Of a DNA stretch of 64,000 bases, positions 1-11,100 are shown one piece after another (position 1 is the stretch's first letter; the number at the start of each line of letters is the position of its first letter). The notes below the pieces were generated by a model. That model was not told the DNA's origin. It saw only the letters and a program-made list of their open reading frames with translations, and did not search any database. The translations under genes were made by a program, and so were the position numbers. This DNA comes from Pelecanus crispus (Eukaryota; Chordata; Aves; Pelecaniformes; Pelecanidae). Location: contig NC_134662.1 of assembly GCF_030463565.1 (NCBI RefSeq), positions 4,379,001 through 4,443,000 on the forward strand. The letters run 5' to 3'.

Positions 1-3000
1 AGTGCAACCGGCCCGACTCCCCCAACGGGCCCCTCAAGTTTTCGGAGAAGTTCCAGCTCTTCACGCCCTTCTCGTTGGGCTTCGAGTTCAGACCCGGCCA
101 CGAGTACTACTACATCTGTGAGTCGGGGCCGCCGCGGGGCCGGCGGGGAGGGGATGCACGGGGGTCTCGGTGAGCGCATCCCGGCGACGTCCCCCCACAT
201 CGCCCCGCGGCGCAGACCGGACGCGGACGCTGAGCCGTGGCTCGGTTCGCGTTGGCAACCCAAAGCACCGCAAAGCCCCCAAACCCAGCCGTGCCCTTGT
301 GCCGGCAGCGCCGGCACATCCGGCTCAGGGTGGAGATCCTGGCCGGTGCGTGCGTGGTGCCGAAAGCCTTCGCCGGGGCTGAGTCACGGCCATGGGCATG
401 GCGTGGCCGCAGGAGTGACCAGGACTTCCCAGGGACCGCGGGGTGATGGGGACGCTGGTCTCGTCCCCGTGGGACCACCACCGGGCACCGGTAAAGGTGC
501 TGCACTGGAGCACGCTCCCGCACACTCCCAGGTATTCCCGTGCTCTCCTGGGGCTGCGTCCCGCTTCCTCGCCCAACAGACGAAGCCCAAGCCGGCCGTC
601 CCGCTCTGGGGGGACTTTTCCGCAGGCACCCGGGCGCCTTTTGCAGGATCAGGGCCCCCGGGATGGAGCGGATCCGGCCCCTCATTGAATTTCCACCTCC
701 GGAGCGGCCGGGCACGGGGGCCGGGGCAGAGGAGCTGGACCAGCTTCCTCGGGAGTCCACAGGAGCCATGGAAAAATAAGCTAATGGGGCTCGGATCAGG
801 CACTGGGGGTCTGGCAATCAATAAGGGGTTTAAAAAAAAAAAAAAAAAAAAAAGAGAAACCGTGACCCCCAAGCACTCGACAGTGTCATGGGGAGACAGG
901 GATGCCTCTCTTCTCGCGCAGGAGCCAGCCAGCGTGCTTATCTTCCTTATTATTTCTCCCCCTTTTTCCTAAAGCATCTGTTTTCAGCCCACTTAATTTG
1001 TTCCTTTTATCTATATTAAATTACCGTTTTTTTCCCCCCTCTCCCTCTCCCCCTGTAAAATGTCACTCGCGAAATAACTGCATCTACAACTCTCTCTTCC
1101 CCCCCCTCCCCGTTTTATTTTATTTTTTTTTATTTTTTAATGTCGTTAGGGAGAGATTACACAGAAGTAAATGGTGAAGCTGATCATTGCTAAACCGGTT
1201 AGAATTCATGTCATGCGGAACATTAGAAATTATGCCTCTTTGAGGAACCGTATTTAGCAGACATGAAAGAAAAGAAATTGCCTCCTCCTCGAGCTCGCAA
1301 ATTGGAATGCCATTAACCTCGCAGGCACGGGGACGCGCTCGTGCTCCCGGTGCCAGGTCAAGGGCACGGGCTGGCCCTGGCGACGGAGCCGGCGGACGGA
1401 GCCGCTGCAGGATGCCCGCGGCACGGCACGGCACCGGGCGCAGCTCGCGACCTCCTCCTTCCCTGCGTGGGGTGTAGCACCAGGGAAGGGGGAAAAAACC
1501 CCAAACCATGGAGGTTCTGCAGCATCCCCCCAAAACGGCTGTGCCCGGCGGCGCCGGGGCTGCGCCCGTTCCCACGGGAGCCGAGATGCTGAGCCAGGTG
1601 CGGGGGCTGGATGCAACCGTGGAGGGGCCCGGGGGCGCGCAGCCCCCGTTGCGGGGGGGTGCTGGGCAGCGGGAGGTGGGTGCGCAGCTCTGGGGTGCGG
1701 CGAGGGGCCGGGGGGGAGGCGGGAGCCCGTGCGTGCAGCCTCCCCGTGGTTTTATTTGGTAAAAATAAATCAAACGGGTCCTGTGGAGCAGCGGGGGCGG
1801 CCCCCGTGTCACCGTCTGTACCGGGGACCCCGCCGCGTCCCCCCCTAAGCGCCGGAGGGGGGGTGGCCGGCGTGTGCCCGGGCAGGGCTGGCCCCTTGCT
1901 GCTGCCTCTCCTGCGAGCAGCATCCCAATTCCCCCTTCTTCCAGCTGAAATTAAACTTTATTGCGAATAATGCTCTCTCCCCTTCTTTAATTAAAAAAAA
2001 AAAGAGAAAGGAAAATTCAATTCCTTTAAAAACATATATATAAAAATCACATTTTCTCATATTGAGAGGGGACTTTCACCAAGATAATTATTGCAATTAC
2101 TCCCTTTCTCTCTCCCAATGAGTATTATTTTTATTCTCTGCCTTTATCCTCATTTTGCCCGTTCAGGGAGAGCCGGGCAGCCCTGCCTGCGCTCTCGCAG
2201 CCCCACGCATCGCAGCTGACGGGACAAAAGCCGCGCCACCCGTCATCCCCCGTCCCGAAGGGAAGCTCCAGCTGTGCTGGGACCATCAGGGACCCCTGAC
2301 TGGGCTCACCTGGGCTGGGGCTGCCCCCGCACACCCTCCCGTTATAAATTCGGGTGGTGGAGGGGGCAGGCAGGCTCTGCTGTGCTGGGGGTGCTGTGGG
2401 GTGGCTTGGTCACTGCAGGATGTGGCCCCCCGGCTCTGGGGGGGTCTCCCTGGAGCGGGTGGGTGCTGGGACCCCCGGTTTCCCTCTGCCCAAGGCGATG
2501 CCCCGGGGAAGGCTCCGTGATGGAGCCTTACACTCCGCATTTCAAGATGCTTCAGCGTTTCGCTGAGGGGACCCCGGGAGGGGACACCAACCCGGCTGGG
2601 CATGTCCCCCCACCCACCGCGTCCCGCCGGGGCGCGGGCACCCAAACCAGCCCTGCCGCGGGCCTGGCAGCAGGGTTTGCCGTCGGAGCTGCGCCGGGGC
2701 AGCCCCCGCGGCGGCGTTTCGGGTTTGGTGATGGCGTGTGGGGGCTGTACCCCACCCGGCTGGGAGCCCCCCCCCCATCAGCGGTCCTGCGCAGCAGGGC
2801 TGGACGCTGCCCCCCGCCCTGCCCCGGGCATCGCGGGGGGTCACGGCGTGCGCGGAGCCTCGAGGGGTCCCTGAGGCGGGTCCCTGCCCCGAGCCGGGCT
2901 CTGCTGCGTCCCCACGGTGGGGGCCGAGCCGCTGCCCCCCCTAACCCGCCCCCTTCTCTCCCCTTTGCTCCTCCGCAGCCGCGTCCCCCCCGAACACGGT

Positions 3001-4726
3001 GGACAGGCCCTGCCTGAAGCTGAAGGTTTACGTTCGGCCAACAAGTGAGTGAGCGGGGCTGGGGGGAGCGGTCCTGCCCCGCGGGGCGAGGGTGATGCTC
3101 TCGGTGGCTCTCGGTGGCCCCGGGCGAGTGGGGACCATGGAGGGGGACGGGGTGCCCCGGGTCCCCCCTGGGGAGCGCCCCGACGGGGACGGTGCCCGCA
3201 GCCCCGCCAGAGCCGTCCCGGCGGCGTCTGGACCGCGGCGGGCGCATCGCCTGCGTGGTGGACATTTGCCGCTGAGTTCCGGATAAGGAGGGGAAAAAAA
3301 AAAAAAAAAAAAAAAAAAAATCTCTGCACAGTGGCTACTTTTCCGAATCAAATAACTCAGCCATTTAAAAAAACAAATTAATAATTTTCTTCTCCTGTTA
3401 ACGTGTAATTAGCAAATGGCAGCAGCTCTCCCTAGGGAAGGGCTGAGTGCCTGCAAAATGTCACCATTTAAAAGGATGTCTTTCTTTTTTTTTTATTTGC
3501 ATGGCTTTAAAATAAAACCCAATATAATGAAACCATCTGTAAAAAATCAGTTCTGTTTTGTTCAGGACTAGGGCATAATAGGGGGGAAAAAAAATCTCTC
3601 CTGATACTATATTTTAGTATTTTAATAATATCGGGATTTTATTACGTCGGTGCCTTGCAGAGAGGAAAGGCTGCCTTTGGGCTGCGGGGGGTCCCCAGGG
3701 CCGTCCTGGGCTGGGCACCCCGGGGCGATTGGGTCCGGCCCCAGGACAAGTCCCCAAAACCTTCACTTGTGCAAGCGCCTGGCACAGGGGGACCCCGCAC
3801 AGGGACCCCCCGGCACGGGGGGGACAAGGGGACCGGGCGCGCGGGGGGATGCAGCATCCCCGGACAGGACCAGGCTCTGCTTTTCCTGGCTCCAGGTCCA
3901 TAAAAATCCTTAACCCAGTAACAAACATGAGCGAGCCGAGCCCGGGGAGCGGGTGAACAGCTTTAGCCATCGTTTAACTGTTCCCTGGCGCGCTCTGGGC
4001 TGCCGCCCGTCGGGGCTGGGCTGCGGGACCACCGGGCTGTTGGCAAGCGGGTGCCCCGGCCACGTCCGCGCCAGCCCGGTCGCCGCAGCTAATCCCCCTC
4101 GCACGACGGCACCCGCCGCTGGCACGCGGGGCTCTTGGCGGGGGTGCTTAGGAGGAGCCGGGCTGAAACGCTGCCTAATCCCATTTAGGGGGCAGGAACC
4201 GCAGCGCCCGCTGCCCTCGCCCACCCTCCAGCCCTGGAGGGCACCCGCAGCGTCCCCGTGCCGCCCACGGCACGGGGCTGCCGGAGCCACACGCGCTGTC
4301 CCTGCTTCAGGCCCGGCGGCGGCGCCTTTGGGGAAGCCGGGGGTCCCCAAGTCCTTTATTATTTTTTTTTTTTTTTTTCAAATCCCATTAATCTTGAGAC
4401 AGTGCCAGGGTTTGGCGGGGGGGACGACTGGTACCCAGCTCCTCGCCGTGGGGGTCGCTGCTGCATCAGCAGCATCCGGACCCCAACCCCCGGGGTGCTG
4501 AGCATCACCCGCCTTCTGCCAGGGCAGGATCCGTCCTGGCGCGTGGCCGTCCGGCACGGCTCTGCGGCCGGCTCACGCCTCCCTCTCTTCCTCTTCTTCT
4601 GCAGACGATTCCCTCTACGAGTCCCCGGAGCCCATTTTCACCAGCAACAACTCCTGCTGCAGCCTCAGGGTCCCGCACGCCGTGCTCGTGGTGGTGCCGG
4701 TCGTCTGGACGCTCCTGGCCTCGTAG
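1..4726 (+). CDS. EFNA2: Ephrin-A2, C-terminal part (5' end outside window)
   Basis: GPI-anchored ligand of EphA receptors, used in axon guidance and tissue boundaries. Coding segments are 1-117 (end of exon 2, cut by the window edge), 2979-3044 and 4605-4726; both introns are GT-AG and the phases agree, giving 100 visible residues. The first segment carries the receptor-binding core with [19 protein letters not shown] and HEYYYIS. The second gives the final strand ([14 protein letters not shown]). The third has the stalk ([16 protein letters not shown]) and a hydrophobic tail ending [11 protein letters not shown], typical of a GPI-attachment signal removed in the ER; the likely anchor site is at the small residues around NNSCC. 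Human ephrin-A2 has nearly the same ending, which separates it from other ephrin-A members. The next genes downstream in human, PWWP3A and NDUFS7, are also found here. Confidence 0.95.
118..2978. other. EFNA2 intron 2: GC-rich with AT-rich islands
   Basis: No further exon is visible. The intron is GC-rich, with a run of A at about 831-853 and AT-rich blocks at about 940-1320 and 1945-2130. The second and third of these stand out sharply from their flanks and could be regulatory; nothing in them can be named. Confidence 0.5.
3045..4604. other. EFNA2 intron 3: AT-rich island
   Basis: The block at about 3296-3660 begins with an A-run and is strongly AT-rich inside GC-rich flanks. The rest is GC-rich with no coding signal. 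The terminal exon follows a clear pyrimidine tract and CAG at 4602-4604. Confidence 0.5.
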
Positions 4727-5091
4727 CGCCGACGCCGACGTGCCGGGGAGCGGCTCCGCGGGGAAGGAGCAGCCCGGGGACGGATCCCGGCCGCCCCAAA
4801 TCGCCTTCGAGCTGCGGCTCCTGCGGGGGAGGTCGCCAGTGCCGTGGGTTGGTGCTACCGGCGAGAAGCTCGCCCGGATCCTGCCGTCGCGCGAAGTCCC
4901 CGTCCTCACGCAGCCACCCGTGCCGGGGCATCGCGCCGGGAACGGTGAAGAGCTGCCCCGCGGGACAGATCCCGGCTGCGCACGCCGAAAGCTCCCGTCC
5001 CCGCGCTGCGGCTCGCTCAGCGCCAGCCTTCCCTGCCGGATGTCGCTTTTTACATTTCTAGACCAAATATAGAGTCGTTCGTTTGGGTTTT

Positions 5092-5132
<41 letters not shown>

Positions 5133-7025
5133 AAGAAAAAAGATTTTTATTTTTATTTGTCAGATTGTTTCAGTCCGGGCTTCCCCGTGTCAGACTGACC
5201 CGCGCGGGGCCAGGCTCAGCCCCCTCCCGCGGAGCCCCTCGCCGGGGTGGCTGCAGCACCCTGCCTTCGCCGGCCGCGGGCAGAGCCGCGGGCAGCACCG
5301 GGACGCCAGGAGAGATGGACGCCAGCGCCGGTGCCGGTGGCTCTGTCGTCGCAGACTCTTTCCCAGCCCGGCTCTCGCTCCGGCAGCAGGGCGTCGCGGT
5401 GCCGGCCCCACCGCGCTTCCCCTGCCGCCCCCCTGCCACGGAGACGCGGGGTCGGGGGAGCCGGCCGGACACGAGCCCCTGCTGAGCGCCCACGGGGGTG
5501 ACCCTGTCCCCACCGCTCGTGCCATGGGTGTCACCGCTGTTCCCACGGGACCCCGCGGCGGCTCTGCAGGCAGCAAAGCAAACTGGACGCACCCCAGGGG
5601 AGCGCCGGCGATGGCTGGCCGGCACGGGGAGCGCCGGGAATGCCGGGCCAGCACACGGAGCACCGCTGGGAGCCGGCGGGCCGGGCTCGCCCAGCAGCTG
5701 GGATCGCTCCGAGGGCGTTCGGCTGGGGCCGGGGCTGGAGTCCCCGTCTGTGGCAGGGCTGATCTCGCCGGGGCAGGAGCGTGCCGGCCCCGGCGCTGCC
5801 CGCGGGGCAGCTTTTCCTCCTTTGCAGCCTTCTCTGCACCGCGTACCCCCCGATGCCTTGGGGGTGCGAGAGGGCCCCCCCCCCGGGGGGCCGGCGGCCA
5901 CGTGCGGGACCATCGCGGCACTCCCCACGGTCGCCCCTTCGTCCCCCGGCTGCTGCCGGCATCCCCAGCGCCGGGCTTGAGGATTTTTTCCTTTTCCTTC
6001 TTTGCATTAATAAGAAACGCCCCCCCCCCCCCCAAACCCCCGACCCGAGGTTGGCCCTGACCCCAGGGGTGGCAGGTCCCCAAGGAGGGGTCCCCCCGCA
6101 GCCCCGGGGCACCGACCCCTCCTCGCCTTAAATCTGGGGCTGTCCCACCCGGGGGGGGTCCCGTGCCCATCCCATAGAGCCCCCCCACGCCCCGGGGGGT
6201 CGGTGGTCCTGGGGGATGATGGCGATGGGCTCGAACCCGGCCAGAGCCCCTCCTGCGGGCGCCTTTTTCGGGTGCACCCCAGACCCTTCCCGGGGTGGGG
6301 GCTCCGTCCCTGTACATACAGCGCTATACTGTGAGCGGTTTTTTTTATGTATTGTTGAGAATGAATTTTATGGAAGGGTTTATTTTATTTTTATTTTATT
6401 TTTATTTTTTAGACTAGGAAGCTGAAATCTCGCAATAAGCTCATCTCGACCATCCAAAAAAAGAAAAAAAAAAAAAAAACAAACAAACCCCAATAAAAAA
6501 AATCGCATTCCCTGCCGTCCCGTCCCCGTGTGTCCAGACCAGGTCGTGGTTTTCGAAGGCGAGCGAAAGCACCGTGTTTATCCAGGGGATGAGGGAGGGC
6601 ACCCACCCAGCCAGGCGCTGAGCACCCACCGGGCTCCGGCGAGGAGCCGGCAGCGTCTGCCCGCCGTCGCGGTGCCGGCCCGTGGGGGAGCGGCAATGGC
6701 AAAACCTGGCCTTCGGTCTGTGTTTTATATATATATAGATTATATATATAAATATCTATATTGTGTACAGCGACTGTGGGAGAGTGGGAGAGCGACGGCG
6801 GCGGCGCGGCCGCCTGGGGGTGAGGGCTGGGGTGCTTCGCTGTGGCCGGGCTGTCCCTCGGGTGCAGCCCATCGTGGGCGCTGGTTCTGCGTGTTGGTCT
6901 CCGTCCCGCCTAGCTTCGTCCGTAGACAACGCCGCTTTCGTCCTCGACGTCGTGCTGATGGTAACCGGATCACCGCCCCATTTGGATTCTGTATTTTTTT
7001 ATAATAAAATAAAAAGCAATGTCGT
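4727..7025 (+). other. EFNA2: EFNA2 3' UTR
   Basis: About 2.3 kb from the stop codon to the distal polyadenylation signal. It is GC-rich up to about 6320, then AT-rich. It holds a T-run followed directly by an A-run (5100-5134). A possible early polyadenylation signal lies at 6492-6497. Open frames on either strand here (one of 375 codons on the minus strand) are effects of GC-rich composition. Confidence 0.7.
7003..7008 (+). terminator. EFNA2: EFNA2 polyadenylation signal AATAAA
   Basis: Canonical AATAAA followed within 20 bases by a GT-rich stretch (GTCGTGTG). It marks the likely main 3' end of EFNA2; a second AATAAA at 6492-6497 could give a shorter message. Confidence 0.7.
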
Positions 7026-7244
7026 GTGAGGCCCTTGCTTTCGAGAAATGACTTTCCCCTCCCAGCCGCCGCGGTGCTTCGGGGGGGTCCGGCCCCGCGC
7101 GGGCGCCGGGAGCTGCCGGCCGGGGCGAGCTGGGGGGGCCGATGCCGGCACCGGGGCAGCCGCGCTCGGCTCCGTCCCCGCTCCCCGTGCAGCCCTCTCC
7201 CCCGGTGCGACAGGGCTGAGACGCCAGACCGCTCTGCCGGGTGG

Positions 7245-7345
7245 CGTGTTAATTACGGGAAGGATTTAATTACCGCGTTAATGAATAATAATGGATATTT
7301 AATTAATATGCAATTGTTGATAGGACTTAATTATCGGAGGCGATG
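7245..7345. promoter_or_regulatory. AT-rich element with clustered homeodomain-type sites
   Basis: About 240 bases past the EFNA2 polyadenylation signal. It carries TTAATTA at 7249-7255, TTTAATTA at 7265-7272, TTAATGA near 7279 and TTTAATTAAT at 7298-7307. The dense TAAT/ATTA cores in a short AT-rich patch bounded by very GC-rich DNA suggest an enhancer. No function is shown. Confidence 0.35.
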
Positions 7346-8114
7346 CAGCCTGGCAGGTGGGCGCTCGGGGCTGGGATGCGCTGGCGTCTCCCCGGGCGCT
7401 GCCGCGGCCCCGGCTGCTCGCCCGCCCCTGCCTCAGTTTCCCCCGTGCCGGGGCGGTGTCGGGCCACCACCAAGTGATGTCCCGGGAGGCCACCGAAGCC
7501 GGGACAGCCGCTCGTGCGTGGCACCGCAAGCATCCTTCGCTGACTTCCCAACTCCCACCCCGTGGAAGAGCAGCCCCAGCCGGGGAGGGGAAGGGAGGGA
7601 ACCCCCCCGCCTGCTCTTTTTTTTTTTTTCCTGAAGTACTAAAGAACTTTTTTCGTGCGGCCCATGTTCGTTCCCGGCGTTGAATGCGTCTTGCAGCATA
7701 ATTAGCAGAATAGGAACAATCCGCTGTTAATTAATTCAGGCTCGTACAGCTGATCCGAGGCTCTGAAGTTTGCCACGAGAGGGTGAAAGACTAATTTTGC
7801 TTTTTAATAAGGGCCATCTGCATGCCAGGAGCGGGGAGAAATACCAGCACCGACGGCCGGGCAGGCGGGTGCCATCTCGAGCTCTGCGGTCGCTGCCGGC
7901 TCTGCCAGCGATGGGCTCCGGCGGTGCAAAGTACCGGGGAAAGAGCCCGGCAGGGACTTGCCAAAAAAAAAAAAAAAAGCGATTTTTTAGACCCACTCAG
8001 TAGGTTTTTTTGAGGCCTGACTCATGATTCTTTTAACACTGGGGGCTGGAAATACGGAGTTAAAAATAGCAAACTGGCAGGCGCAAGGCTGAGACAGATC
8101 ATCGTTAGTAATTA

Positions 8115-8190
8115 ATTAATAGAGTCATGGATTTTTAAGGCCTGAAAGGGATCATTTAGATCAGGCAGCCCGTCTCTCTCTCTCACAGAG
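8115..8190. repeat. Possible very old interspersed-repeat tail
   Basis: The stretch around AGTCATGGATTTTTAAGG followed by GGGATCATTTAGATCA resembles a motif I recall from old sauropsid interspersed repeats. It is degraded, has no clear ends and could be chance. Confidence 0.3.
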
Positions 8191-11100
8191 GCGTCGAGGT
8201 TTGATTTAAGGACTCGTGGTGATGGAGAGCTGCTCCAGCCCCGGATGCTCTTCCCACTTCATCCCGCTCCCGGCACCACCAGGTATCGCCCGCCGGCGCA
8301 GTTCAGTCCTTTCCCATATTCAGCCCGGGGACGCGGGGACCCGCTGCAGCGTCCGCGTGCTGCGAACGCCGGTGCGTGGGTTATCGGAGCCCGGTCGTTA
8401 ACGCAGCTGATAATTGGGGCTGAAACCCCACCGTGGGGTCGAGGGAAGCTCAAGGAGCCGGCGTCGCGTCCCTTCCCAGCGGGCAAGGTCGGGGTTGTTC
8501 CCTTCCCGACCGTCGCTGCTTCTCACCGGTTATCCCGTCGGCAGCATCCGCGCTGCCGTGCAGGGAACCGCGGCTCCCTGCCCGGCTGGAGGCTGCAGCG
8601 ATGCCGGGAGGGATAACCCCCCGCAGCAGCCGGGCTGTCGGGGAACGGGAACGCGTTTCCCATCTCTTCCCTTATTTGAAGTGTCTGGCACTGCTGGAAA
8701 AGAAAGAATTCCTCTGCGTCCTGACCTGGAGAAATGAAACACGTCTTAAATCTCTTCTTCTCTTTAAACGTGGCGGTGTGGGGGAAGGAAGGGGAAGGAA
8801 ATGGCCCCCAGCCCCGGGGCATCCCCGACCCCCGGCGAGAGCTTCCCCCCAGCCCCAGGACCCCCCGAATACCCTTGGTCCCAGCTGCAGTTGGGATTTC
8901 ACTGGCAGCCGGGGGGACGAGGGGGCAGGATGGGGCGCAGGGGCGAGCGGGGGGTCCGGGCACCCCCAGGGCAGCGGCTGGAGCGGGGGATTCAGGGCTG
9001 GGGTAGGCGATGGGGCGTCCCCAGGACCCCCTCGCCCTGGGGTGCCGTTGGCTGGGGGGGCCGCAGCCGCAGGCAGAGCAGCGGCCGGGGCGATGCCCCC
9101 GAGTCACGTATGGCTGGCGGTGTCTGAGATGGGTTTTTACGGGCCTGAGCCTCCGCTAGCACCAATTTTACGTCGTCGCTGCCAGGGCTTTCCAGCCACG
9201 TGGGCCGCCGAGGTCGACAGCCCCGTTACGCCGGCGGTCGGGGTTTCGGGGCTGACGGAGATACGGCTTCACCTCCCCACACCGCGCTAAGGGCTGGTTT
9301 ACTCTGGGTTATGGCTGCGCCGATTAATCAGGACCCCAGGGCTTGGCGTGGGCACGCCGGGGCCGTGCCCTCCTTCCAGATGCTCAGGCGTGGGGTGCGA
9401 CAAGGGCGGCTCGCGGACCTCGGCTTTCCCGCATGCCGTAATTCCTCCGCTGAGCGGTGAAGGGGAGCTCTCCCGGCACAGCCCTGCTCCAGCCCACGCT
9501 CTCCCTTCTGCACCCTCCTCCTCCTCCTCTTCCTCCCAGCCCGGGACACGCTCGGCTCCATCTCTCCCCAGCCAGCTGCAGGACCTGCGCCTGGCCGCAG
9601 AGCTGCCCCTGCGATCCCGGGGGGGCGAAGCTCGTGTCTGCACGGGGGGGCTGCTGGGGTGCTGGTGGCCACGGGCACGGCTGGGTCGCCCCAGCTGCAC
9701 CTCCAAGGGCACCTTTGGGAGGTGACGGCCCCGCGGCTGTGACCCCGCGGCATCCTCCCTCGGTGCTCCCCATCCGCTCCAGCGCAAAGGGTCCCGAGCC
9801 ACCGCGGCTGGGGTCGTAGCGTGCACCTCTCCGAGAAGAGCAGCTCCTGTGCGTCTCCGCCGGCACGCCGCTCCTTGCTCCGTTTCAGCGTTGCGGCATT
9901 AATAGTTTTTTTTCTTTTAATCCCGTGAAGGCAGTGGGTGCACCGTGCTCCGCTGGCCCGTGGAATATCCCGCCTGGTGTGGTTAGCGGCTGCAGACAGC
10001 GCAGGAGCCCGATCGGCAGCTCGCTCAGGAGGGCGTAGCCTCCCCAGCCCCGGTGATATCATCCAGGTTTACACCTTGGCGAGGCTCAGGATCTGGCCAG
10101 CAGCTCCCCAATTCCCCTGGCACCTCTCTGGCTTCCCCCTCTTGTTCTTGCTCCAGATTCAGAAGCCTGCAGGTGAAACGCGGCCAGAGGAGGGATGCTC
10201 AGCTGGGCAGGTCTGACCCTGCCGTGCTTTGCAGCGGGGTTTTCCCGATTTGCGCCGCGGAGGGGTCAGCCGGGTGCCTGCTCGCACGGGGATGCCACCT
10301 CGGCTCCTCCGGCAGCGCTGGGTACAGCCCCGAACGCTGTGCCAGGGAAATGTTCACCGTGGGGACCGGCTGAGCCGAGCTCTCCCTGGGACTGCCCAAG
10401 GCAGAGCAGGCGGCTGGGAGCACCCCGTGCTAAAAATGATCCTCTCTGCAAACCCACCCGATTTCCCCAAACTTGCTGGCACCCTGAACCCACGCCGGCC
10501 GGCCCACCCACCGACGTGCTGCCCCCGTCCCCGCCGCGTGCTCTGGGCTCCCTCCCTGCGAGCTGCCCCGCATCCCCTCCCCGGCATCTGCCTTCGATTT
10601 GCTCCGTTTAAATGAATTCCCAGAGGCCGGGCTGCTCCCTCGCCTCCCTGCATCCCCTGCAGCGTTGTGCCTTTGGCTTGTGGATGCTGCGGAGCTCAGG
10701 CTCCTGGATGCACCAGCTTGCACGGTGGCCACCGAGGTTGCACAGTGGCCACCGAGGTTGCACGATGCCATCCAGCCCCTTCTGCCGCCGCCGTCCCCCG
10801 GCAGCCATGCAGAGCAGAGACCCGGCTGCAGCAGAGCTGGGGGGGCCCATCCCTGCATCCCCAGTCCCATCCCGCACGGGGAGGGGACCACAGCACCCTG
10901 CGGCACCCTGCGCTCACCATGGGCTCGCTGGCGCTTCCCAGGCTCCGTCGCTTCTCTCCGGCAGCTCCCGCCGCAGGCTCCTGCCCCGTTTCGGCACGGC
11001 TCCAATAAAAGCGTGCATCCATCACCGCGAGAGGCGGCTGGGCTCGCAGGGGGAAAGCGCTGATAAAGCGGCGTGGGGGGACCCGCCGCCTCTCCCGCTT

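Noticed and set aside
5190-6317. 375-codon minus-strand frame in the EFNA2 3' UTR
   Set aside because: High-GC chance frame without recognisable domains, antisense to a UTR.
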